A DNA stretch of 64,000 bases from Bryobacterales bacterium KBS 96 (GTDB lineage Bacteria; Acidobacteriota; Terriglobia; Bryobacterales; Bryobacteraceae). The stretch is from contig KB906767.1 in assembly GCA_000381625.1 (NCBI GenBank), forward strand, positions 5,509,357-5,573,356, written 5' to 3'. Below, piece by piece: positions 49,534 to 58,709 of the stretch. The notes beneath the pieces are model-generated. The model was not told where the DNA came from. It made no database searches and worked only from the letters and a program-made list of their open reading frames with translations. Each line of letters starts with the position of its first letter. Positions within the stretch are counted from its first letter, which is position 1. The translations under genes and the position numbers were made by a program.

Positions 49534-50013
49534 TCAATGTTCCGTCTTTCCCGCTAGTAGATCCAGCACGTGCGGTATTAGGTCGCGAATCGCATCAAGC
49601 GATTCCATTGCGCCCTTCGGCGAACCCGGCAAATTCACGATCAGCGTTTCGCCGCGAGTTCCGGTCACCCCGCGGGATAGCACAGCGAATTTCGTGTGCT
49701 TCCGGCCCTCGAAGCGCATCATCTCCTCCAGCCCTGGAATTTCACGGTCGATCACGGCGCGGGTCGCCTCCGGAGTCACGTCGCGAAGCGCCACTCCCGT
49801 TCCGCCGGTTGTCAGAATCAGCCTGCATGCTTTGCCGTCCGACCACGCGGCCAGGCGTTCTTTGATCTCGTCTGCGTTGTCGGAAACCGTTCGCTGATGG
49901 ACGACTTGCCAGCCAAGATCGTCGCACCGGGCGCGCAACGCTGGGCCGCTCAGATCTTCGCGCTTCCCCGCGGCCGCCGAATCGCTGACTGTCAGGATCG
50001 AAACGGTAATCAC
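49534..50013 (-). CDS. mogA: Molybdopterin adenylyltransferase MogA/MoaB
   Basis: The 159-residue protein has TVSILTVSDSAAAGKREDLSGPAL, LILTTGGTGVALRDVTPEAT and GTRGETLIVNLPGSPKGAMESL, the MogA/MoaB core. It activates molybdopterin by adenylation before metal insertion by MoeA. Its start overlaps the moaC stop by 4 bases. Confidence 0.92.
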   Translation of the reverse strand: MITVSILTVSDSAAAGKREDLSGPALRARCDDLGWQVVHQRTVSDNADEIKERLAAWSDGKACRLILTTGGTGVALRDVTPEATRAVIDREIPGLEEMMRFEGRKHTKFAVLSRGVTGTRGETLIVNLPGSPKGAMESLDAIRDLIPHVLDLLAGKTEH

Positions 50014-50492
50014 CTCCGGGCGACCTCGGTACGGCGGTACACTCCGCTTTTCCCGCCGGTCTTTTCCACCAGGTAGATCTCGCGGATCTCAATTCCCTTA
50101 TCGAGCGCTTTGGTCATGTCGTAGAGAGTAAGTGCGGCCACGCTGGCCGCCGTAAGCGCCTCCATCTCGACTCCGGTTTGTGCGGTAGTGCTCGCGCTCG
50201 CGGTAATCGTAATCCCGTCCCTTCGGATCTTGCATTGCACATCGACGTGCGACAGCGGCAGCGAATGGCAGAGCGGAATCAACTCCGATGTTTTCTTGGC
50301 TGCCTGGATGCCGGCTATCCGCGCGATCTCGAGCGGATCTCCCTTAGGATTATCGGGCAGCGCCTTCAAGACGGACCGGCTCATCGCCACAAATCCGTGC
50401 GCTGTCGCCGTCCGCTTTGTCTCGGCCTTTCCCGAGACGTCCACCATGGCCACACGCCCGTCCGAATCGTAGTGGCTCAATTTCATTTTCAT
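50010..50492 (-). CDS. moaC: Cyclic pyranopterin monophosphate synthase MoaC
   Basis: I place the start at 50492 (MKMKLSHYDSDGRVAMVDVSGK), which gives ATGA coupling to the moeA stop; a longer start at 50531 adds 13 residues unlike the family. The 160-residue product has RIAGIQAAKKTSELIPLCHSLPLSHV and GVEMEALTAASVAALTLYDMTKA, the MoaC active-site regions. It acts in the first step of molybdenum cofactor synthesis together with MoaA, which is not in the window. Confidence 0.92.
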   Translation of the reverse strand: MKMKLSHYDSDGRVAMVDVSGKAETKRTATAHGFVAMSRSVLKALPDNPKGDPLEIARIAGIQAAKKTSELIPLCHSLPLSHVDVQCKIRRDGITITASASTTAQTGVEMEALTAASVAALTLYDMTKALDKGIEIREIYLVEKTGGKSGVYRRTEVARR

Positions 50493-51703
50493 GGCTTTAG
50501 CAACACCCGGATGGAATCTCCTGCCACCCAACTCTCACGATTGTGGTCCGCGATTAGAAATACATTCGCGCGCGCGAGCGCCGGCAAATCGCTCGATCCC
50601 TGCCAAGGTTCGTGGCGCAGGCTTCCGTTCTCGCCAAGGCGTGCCGGAAGAAAGCGCGTGAGGCCCAGTCGGTGCTCGAAAGGAGCCTCGAATCTGGCTT
50701 CGACGATCGGCAGCAATGGTTCCCGGCGTCCGGATAACAGTTCGAGCGCTGCCTTGGCGAACAGCAGAAATGTCACCATTGAGGAGCCTGGGTTGCCCGG
50801 CAGCCCGAACACAAACTTGTCTCTTATGCGCCCAAACGCAACGGGCCTTCCCGGCTGGATCTTCACGCGCTCGAAAAGGAACTCCGCTCCCAACTGCCGC
50901 AGGCAGGGCTTCACCAGATCGTATTTCCCCGCGGATACGCCCCCGGAAATAAGCAGCAGATCGTAACGCAGGCCCTGCTCGAGTGACGACAGAAGTTCCG
51001 GTTCCGTGTCGCGGGCGACCGGCAGAATCACGGCCTTGCCGCCCGCCGCTATCACGAGGGCCGCCAATGAGTAGGAATTCGAGTTTCGAATCTGGTGCGG
51101 AGCCGGCGTCGAGCCGACGTCCACAAGTTCATCGCCGGTGGACAGTATCGCGACAGACGGTTTCCGGTACACGGCGGCGCCGGTATGTCCAGTCATCGCC
51201 AGCGTCCCGATATGGCTCGCATCGAGGCGTGCCCCTTCCGGAATGAGAGTGGTTCCTGCCTGTGCCTCCGCCCCTTGCCGGTTGATAAACTGTCCCACTC
51301 TCGCCGCTTGAGGGATCGTTACCTTTTCCCCCGAATGCTCGACGTGTTCCACCATCACTACCGCATCCGCGCCGCTGGGTACCGGCGCTCCGGTCATGAT
51401 TTCGACAGCATAGCCCCGAGCCAGCGCCGGCTGTCGGCCTTCTCCCGCGCGTGTCTCGCCGATAATGGAAACCGTGCCAGGGGCGTCCGCAGCATGGATC
51501 GCGAAACCGTCTCTTAAGGATCGGGCAATGGGTGGGTAGTCGCGATCAGCCTTGATGTCGGCGGCCAGAATCCGGCTGTGTGCCTGCGCCAGTGGCACGG
51601 TCTCGACTGGTGGGGGCCTTACGACGCCGCCCACCGTTTCGATCACAATGCGCCTCGCGTCTTCCCACTCAATGGCCGGTGCTGCCGAATTTGCGTGCCC
51701 CAC
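50489..51703 (-). CDS. moeA: Molybdopterin molybdenumtransferase MoeA
   Basis: The 404-residue protein shows SRILAADIKADRDYPPIARSLRDGFAI, EIMTGAPVPSGADAVVMVE and GDELVDVGSTPAPHQIRNSNSYSL, then LISGGVSAGKYDLV and FGLPGNPGSSMVTF, the complete MoeA pattern. It inserts molybdate. First gene of moeA-moaC-mogA, all overlapping by four bases, on the minus strand. Confidence 0.93.
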   Translation of the reverse strand: MGHANSAAPAIEWEDARRIVIETVGGVVRPPPVETVPLAQAHSRILAADIKADRDYPPIARSLRDGFAIHAADAPGTVSIIGETRAGEGRQPALARGYAVEIMTGAPVPSGADAVVMVEHVEHSGEKVTIPQAARVGQFINRQGAEAQAGTTLIPEGARLDASHIGTLAMTGHTGAAVYRKPSVAILSTGDELVDVGSTPAPHQIRNSNSYSLAALVIAAGGKAVILPVARDTEPELLSSLEQGLRYDLLLISGGVSAGKYDLVKPCLRQLGAEFLFERVKIQPGRPVAFGRIRDKFVFGLPGNPGSSMVTFLLFAKAALELLSGRREPLLPIVEARFEAPFEHRLGLTRFLPARLGENGSLRHEPWQGSSDLPALARANVFLIADHNRESWVAGDSIRVLLKP

Positions 51704-51795
51704 GTCTCGGATTGTACTGAACGGCGGCAGTTTAGCAACGGTAAATCGTCCTATTGAACCCCATTTGACACGGATAGGGGCTACAATGCGGAGCA

Positions 51796-52224
51796 GTGGC
51801 CGCCCTCCGTTTCGCCTGCCAGCCTGGTTGTACGCGCTGTTGCGAGGTTAAGGGGTACGTTTATCTCACCGAGGATGATCTCGTGCGCGCGGCGAGGTTT
51901 GTTAGCATGACGCCTGCCGCGTTTGAGGCGAAATACGTCATCCGTTATCGCCATCTGCTCCGGTTTCGGAAACCTCGCGGGGCGCAGTGCCATTTCCTGC
52001 AGGATGGGGGCTGCGGCATTCATTCCGTTAAACCTGCCCAGTGCCGCCTTTATCCGTTTTGGCCGGAACTCGTGGAAAACAGGACGGCTTGGATTCGCGA
52101 GAAGCACGAGTGTCCCGGTATCGGCAAAGGCGACTTGGTTCAAATTGGGACGGCATGTGAAGTTGCGTCCGAAATGAAACGCGCTTACCCGTCCATGTAC
52201 CCTCCGCCGGCATCTCCTAAGTAG
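51796..52224 (+). CDS. YkgJ family cysteine cluster protein
   Basis: With GTG at 51796 the product has 142 residues. The N-terminus has CQPGCTRCC (8-16) and later CHFLQDGGCGIHSVKPAQCRLYPFWPEL with further Cys, the YkgJ (CxxxCxxC) metal-binding pattern, likely a zinc or iron-sulfur site. The family's role is unknown. It is divergent from moeA and precedes the flagellar operon on the same strand by about 80 bases. Confidence 0.83.
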   Translation: MAALRFACQPGCTRCCEVKGYVYLTEDDLVRAARFVSMTPAAFEAKYVIRYRHLLRFRKPRGAQCHFLQDGGCGIHSVKPAQCRLYPFWPELVENRTAWIREKHECPGIGKGDLVQIGTACEVASEMKRAYPSMYPPPASPK

Positions 52225-52277
52225 TTCAGTTCTGTATTTCTAAGGAACAGCAAGCATTCCCACGCGGCGGCGCTGAT

Positions 52278-52293
52278 TGGCACGCTTCGTGCT
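52278..52293 (+). promoter_or_regulatory. Sigma-54 (RpoN)-type promoter of flgB
   Basis: TGGCACGCTTCGTGCT matches the -24/-12 consensus TGGCACGrNNNTTGCW at every fixed position except one T. The GG and GC are correctly spaced. The predicted start (about 12 bases after GC) falls near 52304, only about three bases before the flgB ATG at 52307. Sigma-54 control of middle flagellar genes is well known. Confidence 0.75.
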
Positions 52294-52306
52294 TTCTTCC
52301 CCGCGT

Positions 52307-52642
52307 ATGCTTGACCGAGTCTCGCAACAGCTTGAAAGATACATGGATCTGGTGGTGACGCGGCAAAAACTTGTCACCGCCAATATCGCGAACATCGATA
52401 CGCCGGGCTATCGGACCAAAGACATCCAGTTCCAGCAGGAGTTTCAGTCTCTCGTCGGCGGTGAGCAGCCGCGGATCGTCGGCGTCCCGAACCTAAAAGT
52501 GAAGAACGACGGCAACGACGTTAGCCTGGACCGGGAAGCCCGCATGCTTTCCGAAAACGATCTGCGCTTTACGCTGGCCGAAAACATTCTCCACGACCGC
52601 ATCAAAGAGATCCGGTCGGCCATACAGAACGGCGGCCAGTAA
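52307..52642 (+). CDS. flgB: Flagellar basal-body rod protein FlgB
   Basis: The start at 52307 (MLDRVSQQLERYMDLVVTRQKLVTANIANIDTPGY) matches the family; a TTG at 52277 would lie inside the promoter. The 111-residue product contains the TANIANIDTPGY rod-protein motif and ends with helix HDRIKEIRSAIQNGGQ. It forms the proximal rod. Its stop overlaps the flgC ATG by one base. Confidence 0.92.
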   Translation: MLDRVSQQLERYMDLVVTRQKLVTANIANIDTPGYRTKDIQFQQEFQSLVGGEQPRIVGVPNLKVKNDGNDVSLDREARMLSENDLRFTLAENILHDRIKEIRSAIQNGGQ

Positions 52643-53079
52643 TGAGCCTGTTTTCCGCTCTTTCGGTCAGTGCGTCGGGAATGTCGGCGCAGCGCTCCCG
52701 GGCGGAGTTGCTGGTCGAGAACCTCGCCAATGCAGAGACCACCCACACGCCTGATGGAGGGCCATATCGCCGCAAAGATGCGGTGTTTCAATCCACGGAC
52801 GTGTCCTCTTCCTTTGCGGATTTGTTTCAGGTCGAGATGAATCCCGAATCGGCGGGCGTTGAAGTGAGCAAAATCGTGGTCGATCAACGCGATCCCGAGA
52901 AGCGCTACATGCCCGGGCATCCGGACGCCGACAAGGACGGATATGTCTCGTTTCCACGTATAAATCCCTCTGAGGACATGGTCGATCTGATTGGCTCCAC
53001 TCGAAACTATGAAGGCAATATAGCCGCAATGTCGGCTGTCAAGGACATGATTCAACGTTCCATCGATTTATTACGCTAA
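52642..53079 (+). CDS. flgC: Flagellar basal-body rod protein FlgC
   Basis: The 145-residue protein reads LFSALSVSASGMSAQRSRAELLVENLANAETTHTPDGGPYRRK near the start and SEDMVDLIGSTRNYEGNIAAMSAVKDMIQRSIDLL at the end, the FlgC pattern. It forms the proximal rod with FlgB and FlgF. It is followed by a 208-base gap before fliE. Confidence 0.93.
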   Translation: MSLFSALSVSASGMSAQRSRAELLVENLANAETTHTPDGGPYRRKDAVFQSTDVSSSFADLFQVEMNPESAGVEVSKIVVDQRDPEKRYMPGHPDADKDGYVSFPRINPSEDMVDLIGSTRNYEGNIAAMSAVKDMIQRSIDLLR

Positions 53080-53287
53080 CCGGCAATTTATTGCGATCGC
53101 TAAGTACGCCGTTCCGCAAATACAATGGCGCATCGAAGAGCCGCTCTAAACCGTTTGCTGGCGGCGCGGCTCAGTTCAGAGCCACGGCCGCAAGGGAGTG
53201 GTCCCGTCGTAGGTCACCGTATTTATGGACAGTTGTACTAAGCAGAGAATTCATAACGAACAGCACAACAACGGATAAGGCTACAAA
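53080..53287. other. Spacer between flgC and fliE
   Basis: These 208 bases hold no convincing gene. A short frame at 53091-53291 has no family resemblance and no ribosome site. No sigma-54 or sigma-28 site of quality was found here, so fliE is probably read from the flgB promoter. Confidence 0.4.
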
Positions 53288-53599
53288 ATGACCGCACCCA
53301 TCTCTCCCGTGACACTTGCAAATCCCGCGACGGCCATTCAGGCCGCATCTCCCCTTGCCTCCGGCGATCCCAACGAGGGGAATGTCTTCCATTCGATGTT
53401 CAAGACCGCCGTGAATACAGTGGAGGGCTTCCAGGTTCAGGCGAATCAAAGCGTCGAAAATTTCCTCGCCGGCAAAAACGAAGACGTGCACACGGCCGTT
53501 CTCGCGACCCAACGCGCGGATTTGTCGTTCGAGCTCTTCATGCAAGTTCGAAATAAGGTCGTTTCGGCATATCAGGAAATTATGCGGATGCAGGTTTGA
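53288..53599 (+). CDS. fliE: Flagellar hook-basal body protein FliE
   Basis: This 103-residue protein ends VHTAVLATQRADLSFELFMQVRNKVVSAYQEIMRMQV, the FliE signature. The N-terminal part is low in complexity (ITLANPATAIQAASPLASG). FliE links the MS ring to the rod. The start follows AAGGCTACAAA, a weak ribosome site. Confidence 0.92.
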   Translation: MTAPISPVTLANPATAIQAASPLASGDPNEGNVFHSMFKTAVNTVEGFQVQANQSVENFLAGKNEDVHTAVLATQRADLSFELFMQVRNKVVSAYQEIMRMQV

Positions 53600-53641
53600 C
53601 ACGGATAGCGGCCATTCACCCGGCAAGTCCAGGCGCAGAGC

Positions 53642-55339
53642 ATGAACCAACTCCGCAAATTCGCCCAAGGTCTTAGCCTCAGGCAACGCATAAGCCTGTC
53701 GGTTACGGCGGTTCTCGTTTTGGCGGCTCTCTATGCCTTTACGCGGTGGAATCACGAACGCAACTTTAAGCCGCTCTATTCGGACCTCTCGGCGGAGGAC
53801 GCCGGCGCCGTCATCGCGAAGCTGGAAGAAGGCGGTGTGGAATACCGGTTCGGCGATAACAACTCGACACTGCTTGTTCCGTCCGGGAAGATTCCGGAGC
53901 TGCGGCTTCAGATGGCCTCGGCCGGCATTCCGAAAAGCGGACGGATTGGTTATGAGCTCTTCGACCGGACGAACCTGGGTACGACGGATTTTGCCGAACA
54001 AGTCAACTATCATCGCGCGGTGGAGGGCGAACTGGAGCGCTCCATCATGTCGATGAACGAAGTATCTCAAGCACGTGTCCATATCACTTTCCCGAAAGAC
54101 TCCGTGTTCACCGAGAACCGCCTTCCGGCAAAAGCCAGCGTGCTGGTGAAACTGAAACCGGGCGCTCATCTTTCAATGCAGAATGCCCAAGCGCTCACGC
54201 AACTCGTCGCGAGCGCAGTTGAAGGACTTACGCCTGAATCGATCTCCGTGATGGATATGCAGGGCAATCTGTTGATCCGCCCCAAGAAACCGGGCGATGG
54301 GTCGGAGCCATCGGAAGAATATCTCGTCTGGAAGAAACAGATGGAGGCCACGACGCTCGCGAAAATCAATTCCGTGCTCGACCCGCTTCTCGGGTCCGAG
54401 AAATACCGCGCGAGCGTCGATCTGGATTGCGACCAGACGAGCGGCGAGCAGAGCGAAGAGACCTTCGATCCGACGCATTCGGTAATCACCAATTCGCAAC
54501 GTACCGAGGAAGGGTCCATCAGCCGCGATACGGCGGGTGTGCCGGGCACTCAATCGAACCTGCCGAGGCCCACCATGCGAACCTCGGTCAACGGTGGGGG
54601 CGTCGCGAGGCGGACCGAAAACATGAATTACGAGACCAGTCGCATGGTCCGTAAGATGAAGCTCCCGCAAGGCATCGTCCGGCGCATGTCCATTTCGGTC
54701 CTGGTGGACCAAAACGTCAAATGGGAAGTGGCCAAAACAAAAGGCGCGTGGCCCAATAAGGTCCTTCAGGCCCCGTCGGCCGGCGAGCTGAAAGTGATTC
54801 ACGACGTCGTAGCGGCCGCGGCGGGATTCAACACAATCCGCGGCGATCAGCTAACGGTCGATACATTGCCGTTCGAAGCGACTCTTCATGCCCAGCCGCC
54901 CACCTGGATGGCGCCTCCTGCATCCCAAAATAGCGGTCAGCCAACCAAACCTTGGACGCGTGCGCCTGTACTGCTAGGGGCCGTCGTTCTGCTGCTGCTC
55001 GGCCTCATGGCGGCCATGCTGCTCGGCCGATCTCGCAAAAGGGCGCGGACCGCCATTGCCGAATTGCAAAAACAATTGGAGGCTGCTCAGCTAGCCCGAG
55101 AGGAACAGGGAATAGTCGCTGTTGACGGGTCGCATTCAGGTACGGAGACGGGAGATGCCGGGGCGCAAAACATGGACGAGCATGAAAAGCAAATCGCCGG
55201 CATACGGGAAGCATTTAAGTTGCCGCCGATGACGACAACCAAAACCGAAGTCCTCACTAACCAGGTGATGCAAGAGGCCCAGAAAGATCCAGTCGCGCTG
55301 GCGCAGATCATTCGCTCCTGGCTGAGCGAAGAAAAGTGA
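53642..55339 (+). CDS. fliF: Flagellar MS-ring protein FliF
   Basis: The 565-residue protein has one N-terminal membrane helix (SLSVTAVLVLAALYAF), ring-building motifs (NFKPLYSDLSAEDAGAVIAKLEEGGVEYRF, GRIGYELFDRTNLGTTDFAEQVNYHRAVEGEL, ARVHITFPKDSVF), a second helix near 455 (APVLLGAVVLLLLGLMAAMLLG) and the FliG-binding C-terminus (VLTNQVMQEAQKDPVALAQIIRSWL). It builds the MS ring. Confidence 0.95.
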   Translation: MNQLRKFAQGLSLRQRISLSVTAVLVLAALYAFTRWNHERNFKPLYSDLSAEDAGAVIAKLEEGGVEYRFGDNNSTLLVPSGKIPELRLQMASAGIPKSGRIGYELFDRTNLGTTDFAEQVNYHRAVEGELERSIMSMNEVSQARVHITFPKDSVFTENRLPAKASVLVKLKPGAHLSMQNAQALTQLVASAVEGLTPESISVMDMQGNLLIRPKKPGDGSEPSEEYLVWKKQMEATTLAKINSVLDPLLGSEKYRASVDLDCDQTSGEQSEETFDPTHSVITNSQRTEEGSISRDTAGVPGTQSNLPRPTMRTSVNGGGVARRTENMNYETSRMVRKMKLPQGIVRRMSISVLVDQNVKWEVAKTKGAWPNKVLQAPSAGELKVIHDVVAAAAGFNTIRGDQLTVDTLPFEATLHAQPPTWMAPPASQNSGQPTKPWTRAPVLLGAVVLLLLGLMAAMLLGRSRKRARTAIAELQKQLEAAQLAREEQGIVAVDGSHSGTETGDAGAQNMDEHEKQIAGIREAFKLPPMTTTKTEVLTNQVMQEAQKDPVALAQIIRSWLSEEK

Positions 55340-55354
55340 CCCTGAGGAGAAACC

Positions 55355-56419
55355 GTGAGTACGCAAGCAGTAACAGACGCGGCGAAGGCGATCGTGCCGG
55401 CGCCCGCGGAAATAGCGAAGCTGACCGGCATGCAGAAGGCCGCGGTTCTGATGGTCATCCTGGGAGAAGAGACTAGCGCCGCGGTCCTCCGAGAACTGGA
55501 TGAGGAGGAGGTGCAGCGCATCGGACGCGAAATCGCCAGTATCCCCAATATCACCAGCGAGATTGCCGAAGACGTCCTGAGCGAGTTCTATCAGATGTTG
55601 GTCGCGCAGGACTACGTTCTGAAAGGCGGAATGGACTACGCCCGCAAAATTCTGGTGCATGCCTTCGGCGCGGATCACGCGCGCCGCTTGCTCGATCGCG
55701 TAAGCAAGGCGCTTGGAGGCGACGCGGCGGGCTTCGACGTGCTGCAGAAAGCAGACCCACAACAACTCGCGAATTTCATTCACAGTGAGCATCCGCAGAC
55801 AATCGCATTGATCCTTTCGCATCTTGGATCGAAGCAAGCGGCCAATCTCCTGTATTCGTTGCCGTCCGAATTGAGGGCCGATGTCGCGGTTCGCATGGCC
55901 AGTCTCGACCAGATCTCACCCGAGTTCATCTCGAAGATTGCCGGGATCATCGGCCAGAAGCTGAAGTCGCTTGGCGAAACGAGCCGCGAAGCATACGGCG
56001 GCGTTCGCGCGGTTGCGGAAATGTTCAATCGTCTGGATCAGAATGCTTCCAAGGAAATACTCGAATCAATTGAAAACAACGATGCGCAGCTTGGCGAGAC
56101 CATTCGGCATCTGATGTTCGTCTTCGAAGACCTGTTGCGAGTTGACGGCGCGGGTATCCGTGAACTGTTGGCGCGGGTAGACCGAAAGGCGCTCACCGTT
56201 GCGCTCAAAGGCACAAGCGAATTGCTGCGCAATCACTTCCTGGAGGTAATGTCGCAACGCGGCGCGGAAATGCTGAAGGAAGACATGGATGCGATGGGGC
56301 CGGTGAAGGTGAAAGAAGTCGAGATGGCGCAGCAACAGATTATCGCCGCGGTCCGGTTGCTCGAAAGCGAAGGCGTCATCAGCCTGGGCGACGCGGCAAA
56401 CGACCAGTATGTCGACTAG
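55355..56419 (+). CDS. fliG: Flagellar motor switch protein FliG
   Basis: The 354-residue protein has the three FliG domains: KLTGMQKAAVLMVILGEETSAAVL, the middle FIHSEHPQTIALILSHLGSKQAANLLYSLP with EHPQTIA, and the C-terminal KALTVALKGTSELLRNHFLEVMSQRGAEMLKEDMD. It couples rotor and stator and sets direction. It overlaps fliH by 11 bases. Confidence 0.95.
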   Translation: MSTQAVTDAAKAIVPAPAEIAKLTGMQKAAVLMVILGEETSAAVLRELDEEEVQRIGREIASIPNITSEIAEDVLSEFYQMLVAQDYVLKGGMDYARKILVHAFGADHARRLLDRVSKALGGDAAGFDVLQKADPQQLANFIHSEHPQTIALILSHLGSKQAANLLYSLPSELRADVAVRMASLDQISPEFISKIAGIIGQKLKSLGETSREAYGGVRAVAEMFNRLDQNASKEILESIENNDAQLGETIRHLMFVFEDLLRVDGAGIRELLARVDRKALTVALKGTSELLRNHFLEVMSQRGAEMLKEDMDAMGPVKVKEVEMAQQQIIAAVRLLESEGVISLGDAANDQYVD

Positions 56420-57107
56420 GGTCATCGCGGGCGATCGTGCGGCGGCAATTCAGCCGATGGAGTGGCCGGCGCCAAGCAGTTCCGGAGCGGGCATCAACGA
56501 TCCGGAGCGCACCGAACGAGAGAGCGAAAGTACAGGCCAAGCCGCCAGCCTGGAGGAGCGGATCGAGGAACTCGAGCGGGAGATCTCGCAGACGCGGGAG
56601 GAGGGAGAAGCTAAGGCCAGCGAGGCGCTGGCTGCCGGGCGGGAACAGGGCGAAGCAGAACTACGCCAGACGCTTCAGCAAGAGTTGCACGCCGAGATCG
56701 GCAAGCTTTCGCGAATGATGCAAGATCTGGTTGCGGCCGGCCCGGTCCTGCGGCGCAATGCGGAAGACGAGCTTGTGCGTCTGGCTGTTGCGGTCGCAAG
56801 GCGCATCCTGCATCGGGAGATCGCAGTCGACGGAGAGGTTCTGCTCGGTCTCGTCAAAGCCGCTCTTGAAAAGATCGATCAGCGCGAGATTCATGTGATC
56901 CGGACGCATCCCGACACCGTGCCATTGCTCCGCCGCGTTCTCGAGCAGGGCGGAATTGAGCGGCGAATCGAAATTTCCGCGGATAGGCATCTTGATAGAG
57001 GGGCTCTAATCGTCGAGACAGAACGCGGCCAACTTGACGCCTCCATAGAAGCACAACTGCAGGAAATTGAGCGCGGCTTCGCCGACATTGTCGGCAATCA
57101 AGGATAG
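56409..57107 (+). CDS. fliH: Flagellar assembly protein FliH
   Basis: The 232-residue protein has a long charged coil (SLEERIEELEREISQTREEGEAKASEALAAGREQGEAEL) and a C-terminal domain (LVRLAVAVARRILHREIAVDGEVLLGLVKAALEKI, VIRTHPDTVPLLRR, IVETERGQLDASIEAQLQEIERGF), the FliH/SctL type. It regulates the FliI ATPase. It lies three bases before fliI. Confidence 0.88.
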   Translation: MSTRVIAGDRAAAIQPMEWPAPSSSGAGINDPERTERESESTGQAASLEERIEELEREISQTREEGEAKASEALAAGREQGEAELRQTLQQELHAEIGKLSRMMQDLVAAGPVLRRNAEDELVRLAVAVARRILHREIAVDGEVLLGLVKAALEKIDQREIHVIRTHPDTVPLLRRVLEQGGIERRIEISADRHLDRGALIVETERGQLDASIEAQLQEIERGFADIVGNQG

Positions 57108-57110
57108 ATC

Positions 57111-58454
57111 ATGAGATTGGATACGGTTTCGCAGCCGATCGATTTTGAACCATACTTTCGTTCGCTTGTGCGCAGCAAGGCGCTGCTGGCTGGCGGAGTG
57201 GTCACGCAAGTGGTCGGTTTGCTGATCGAATCGAAGGGGCCAGCGGCCGCCATCGGCGATTTCTGCGAGATTCGAACAGCCGCGGAGAGGCCGATCCGCG
57301 TACAGGTGATCGGTTTCCGCAACGGTCACGTCCTTTCGATGCCGCTCGAAGAGACCGGCGGCCTGCAACTCGGAAATCGCATTGTGGCCCGGAGCGACGA
57401 TGCGCGCGTCAGAGTGGGACCGGCGCTCCTCGGCCGCGTGCTTGACGGATTCGGCCGTCCGATCGACGGACGGGGCCCGGTGATCGCGGAGGCAAACTAT
57501 GAGCTGAATGCGACTCCGCCGGGACCCCTCGAACGCGAGAACATCGAGCAGCGGCTCACGACGGGAATTCGCGCTATTGATAGTTTGCTGCCGTGCGGGA
57601 AAGGCCAGCGCATCGGCATCTTCGGTGGAAGCGGTGTAGGAAAGAGCACGCTGCTCGGCGCAATGGCGAGGCACAGCTCCGCCGATGTCAACGTGATTGC
57701 CCTGATCGGGGAACGCAACCGGGAGGTTCGAGAGTTTCTTGAAAAGGAACTGAGCCCGGAAGGACTGGCTCGCTCGGTTGTGATTGTGGCGACCTCGGAC
57801 CGCCCGGCGCCGCTTCGTATTCGTGCCGCATTCGTGGCGCTGGCCGTCTCGGAGTATTTTCGCGATCAGGGCAAAGATGTGCTGCTGGTGATGGACTCCG
57901 TGACGCGCCTGGCGATGGCGCAGCGCGAGATCGGCCTCGCCGCGGGCGAGCCCCCGAGCCAGAAGGGCTACACGCCATCGGTCTTCGCGCTACTGCCGAA
58001 AGTCTTCGAGCGTTCGGGCAATTTTCCGAGAGGCTCTATCACCGGGTTCTTTACCGTTCTGGTGGAGGGAGATGATTTCAATGAACCGATCTGTGATGCT
58101 GTCCGAGCTATCCTGGACGGCCACATACAGCTATCGCGCGCCCTGGGAACTCGCGGCCATTATCCGGCCATCGATATACTTCACTCCGTCAGCCGGCTGG
58201 CTTCCCGTATTGCTACATCCGGCGAGCGAACCGCTTCGCAGCGAATCCGCGAGGCGCTTGCGATTCTCGAACGGTCGGAGGATCTGATCAATCTGGGAGC
58301 CTACGTCTCGGGCGCAAACCCAGAACTCGATGCCGCCCTGCGTCTGAGTTCCGATATCGACCATTTCCTAATGCAGGATGCCGAGGCAAGCGCCCCGCTC
58401 GAGACAACGCTCGATGAACTGAATCAACTCGCCGCCGCGATGCCGGCGCAGTGA
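57111..58454 (+). CDS. fliI: Flagellum-specific ATPase FliI
   Basis: The 447-residue protein has the Walker A site GIFGGSGVGKSTLL (about 172-179), the family segment GLARSVVIVATSDRPAPLRIRAAF, VLLVMDSVTRLAMAQREIGLAAGEPP and RLASRIATSGERTASQRIREALA, typical of T3S ATPases. It energises protein export. It is the last flagellar gene in this cluster: no fliJ follows, and repeats occupy the next 424 bases. Confidence 0.94.
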   Translation: MRLDTVSQPIDFEPYFRSLVRSKALLAGGVVTQVVGLLIESKGPAAAIGDFCEIRTAAERPIRVQVIGFRNGHVLSMPLEETGGLQLGNRIVARSDDARVRVGPALLGRVLDGFGRPIDGRGPVIAEANYELNATPPGPLERENIEQRLTTGIRAIDSLLPCGKGQRIGIFGGSGVGKSTLLGAMARHSSADVNVIALIGERNREVREFLEKELSPEGLARSVVIVATSDRPAPLRIRAAFVALAVSEYFRDQGKDVLLVMDSVTRLAMAQREIGLAAGEPPSQKGYTPSVFALLPKVFERSGNFPRGSITGFFTVLVEGDDFNEPICDAVRAILDGHIQLSRALGTRGHYPAIDILHSVSRLASRIATSGERTASQRIREALAILERSEDLINLGAYVSGANPELDAALRLSSDIDHFLMQDAEASAPLETTLDELNQLAAAMPAQ

Positions 58455-58600
58455 AGCGCGAGCAAGCGGGTGCGGACAATCGTGCCACCCGCACACTCTC
58501 CAGAAGCAGCGCGTAAGTGCATTTGCTTTCAACGCGAATTTTGGGCGCTGCTTTTGAGTCTAGCGACCTTGCGCCCCTCAGCATGATCTCCTACTGACGC

Positions 58601-58660
58601 GCGGCGGCTCCGTTTCCAGGTTGCCTCCATTCAGAGCCGCCTCGCGTGAGCGAGCGGGTT
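58601..58660 (-). repeat. Dispersed repeat B copy 2
   Basis: Read on the minus strand this is AACCCGCTCGCTCACGCGAG, GCGGCTCTGAATGGAGGCAA, then ACGGAGCCGCCGC, the same blocks as at 36754-36813. It lies upstream of the PadR operon. The two copies are in opposite orientation in the window. Confidence 0.65.
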
Positions 58661-58709
58661 CGGACAACCTGCCGCCCAGCGCTTTCAGATGCGTCTTCAA
58701 CGGAGTGTC

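Noticed and set aside
51781-52143. Minus-strand frame of 120 codons opposite YkgJ
   Set aside because: The plus strand carries the Cys-cluster motifs; the minus frame shows no family.
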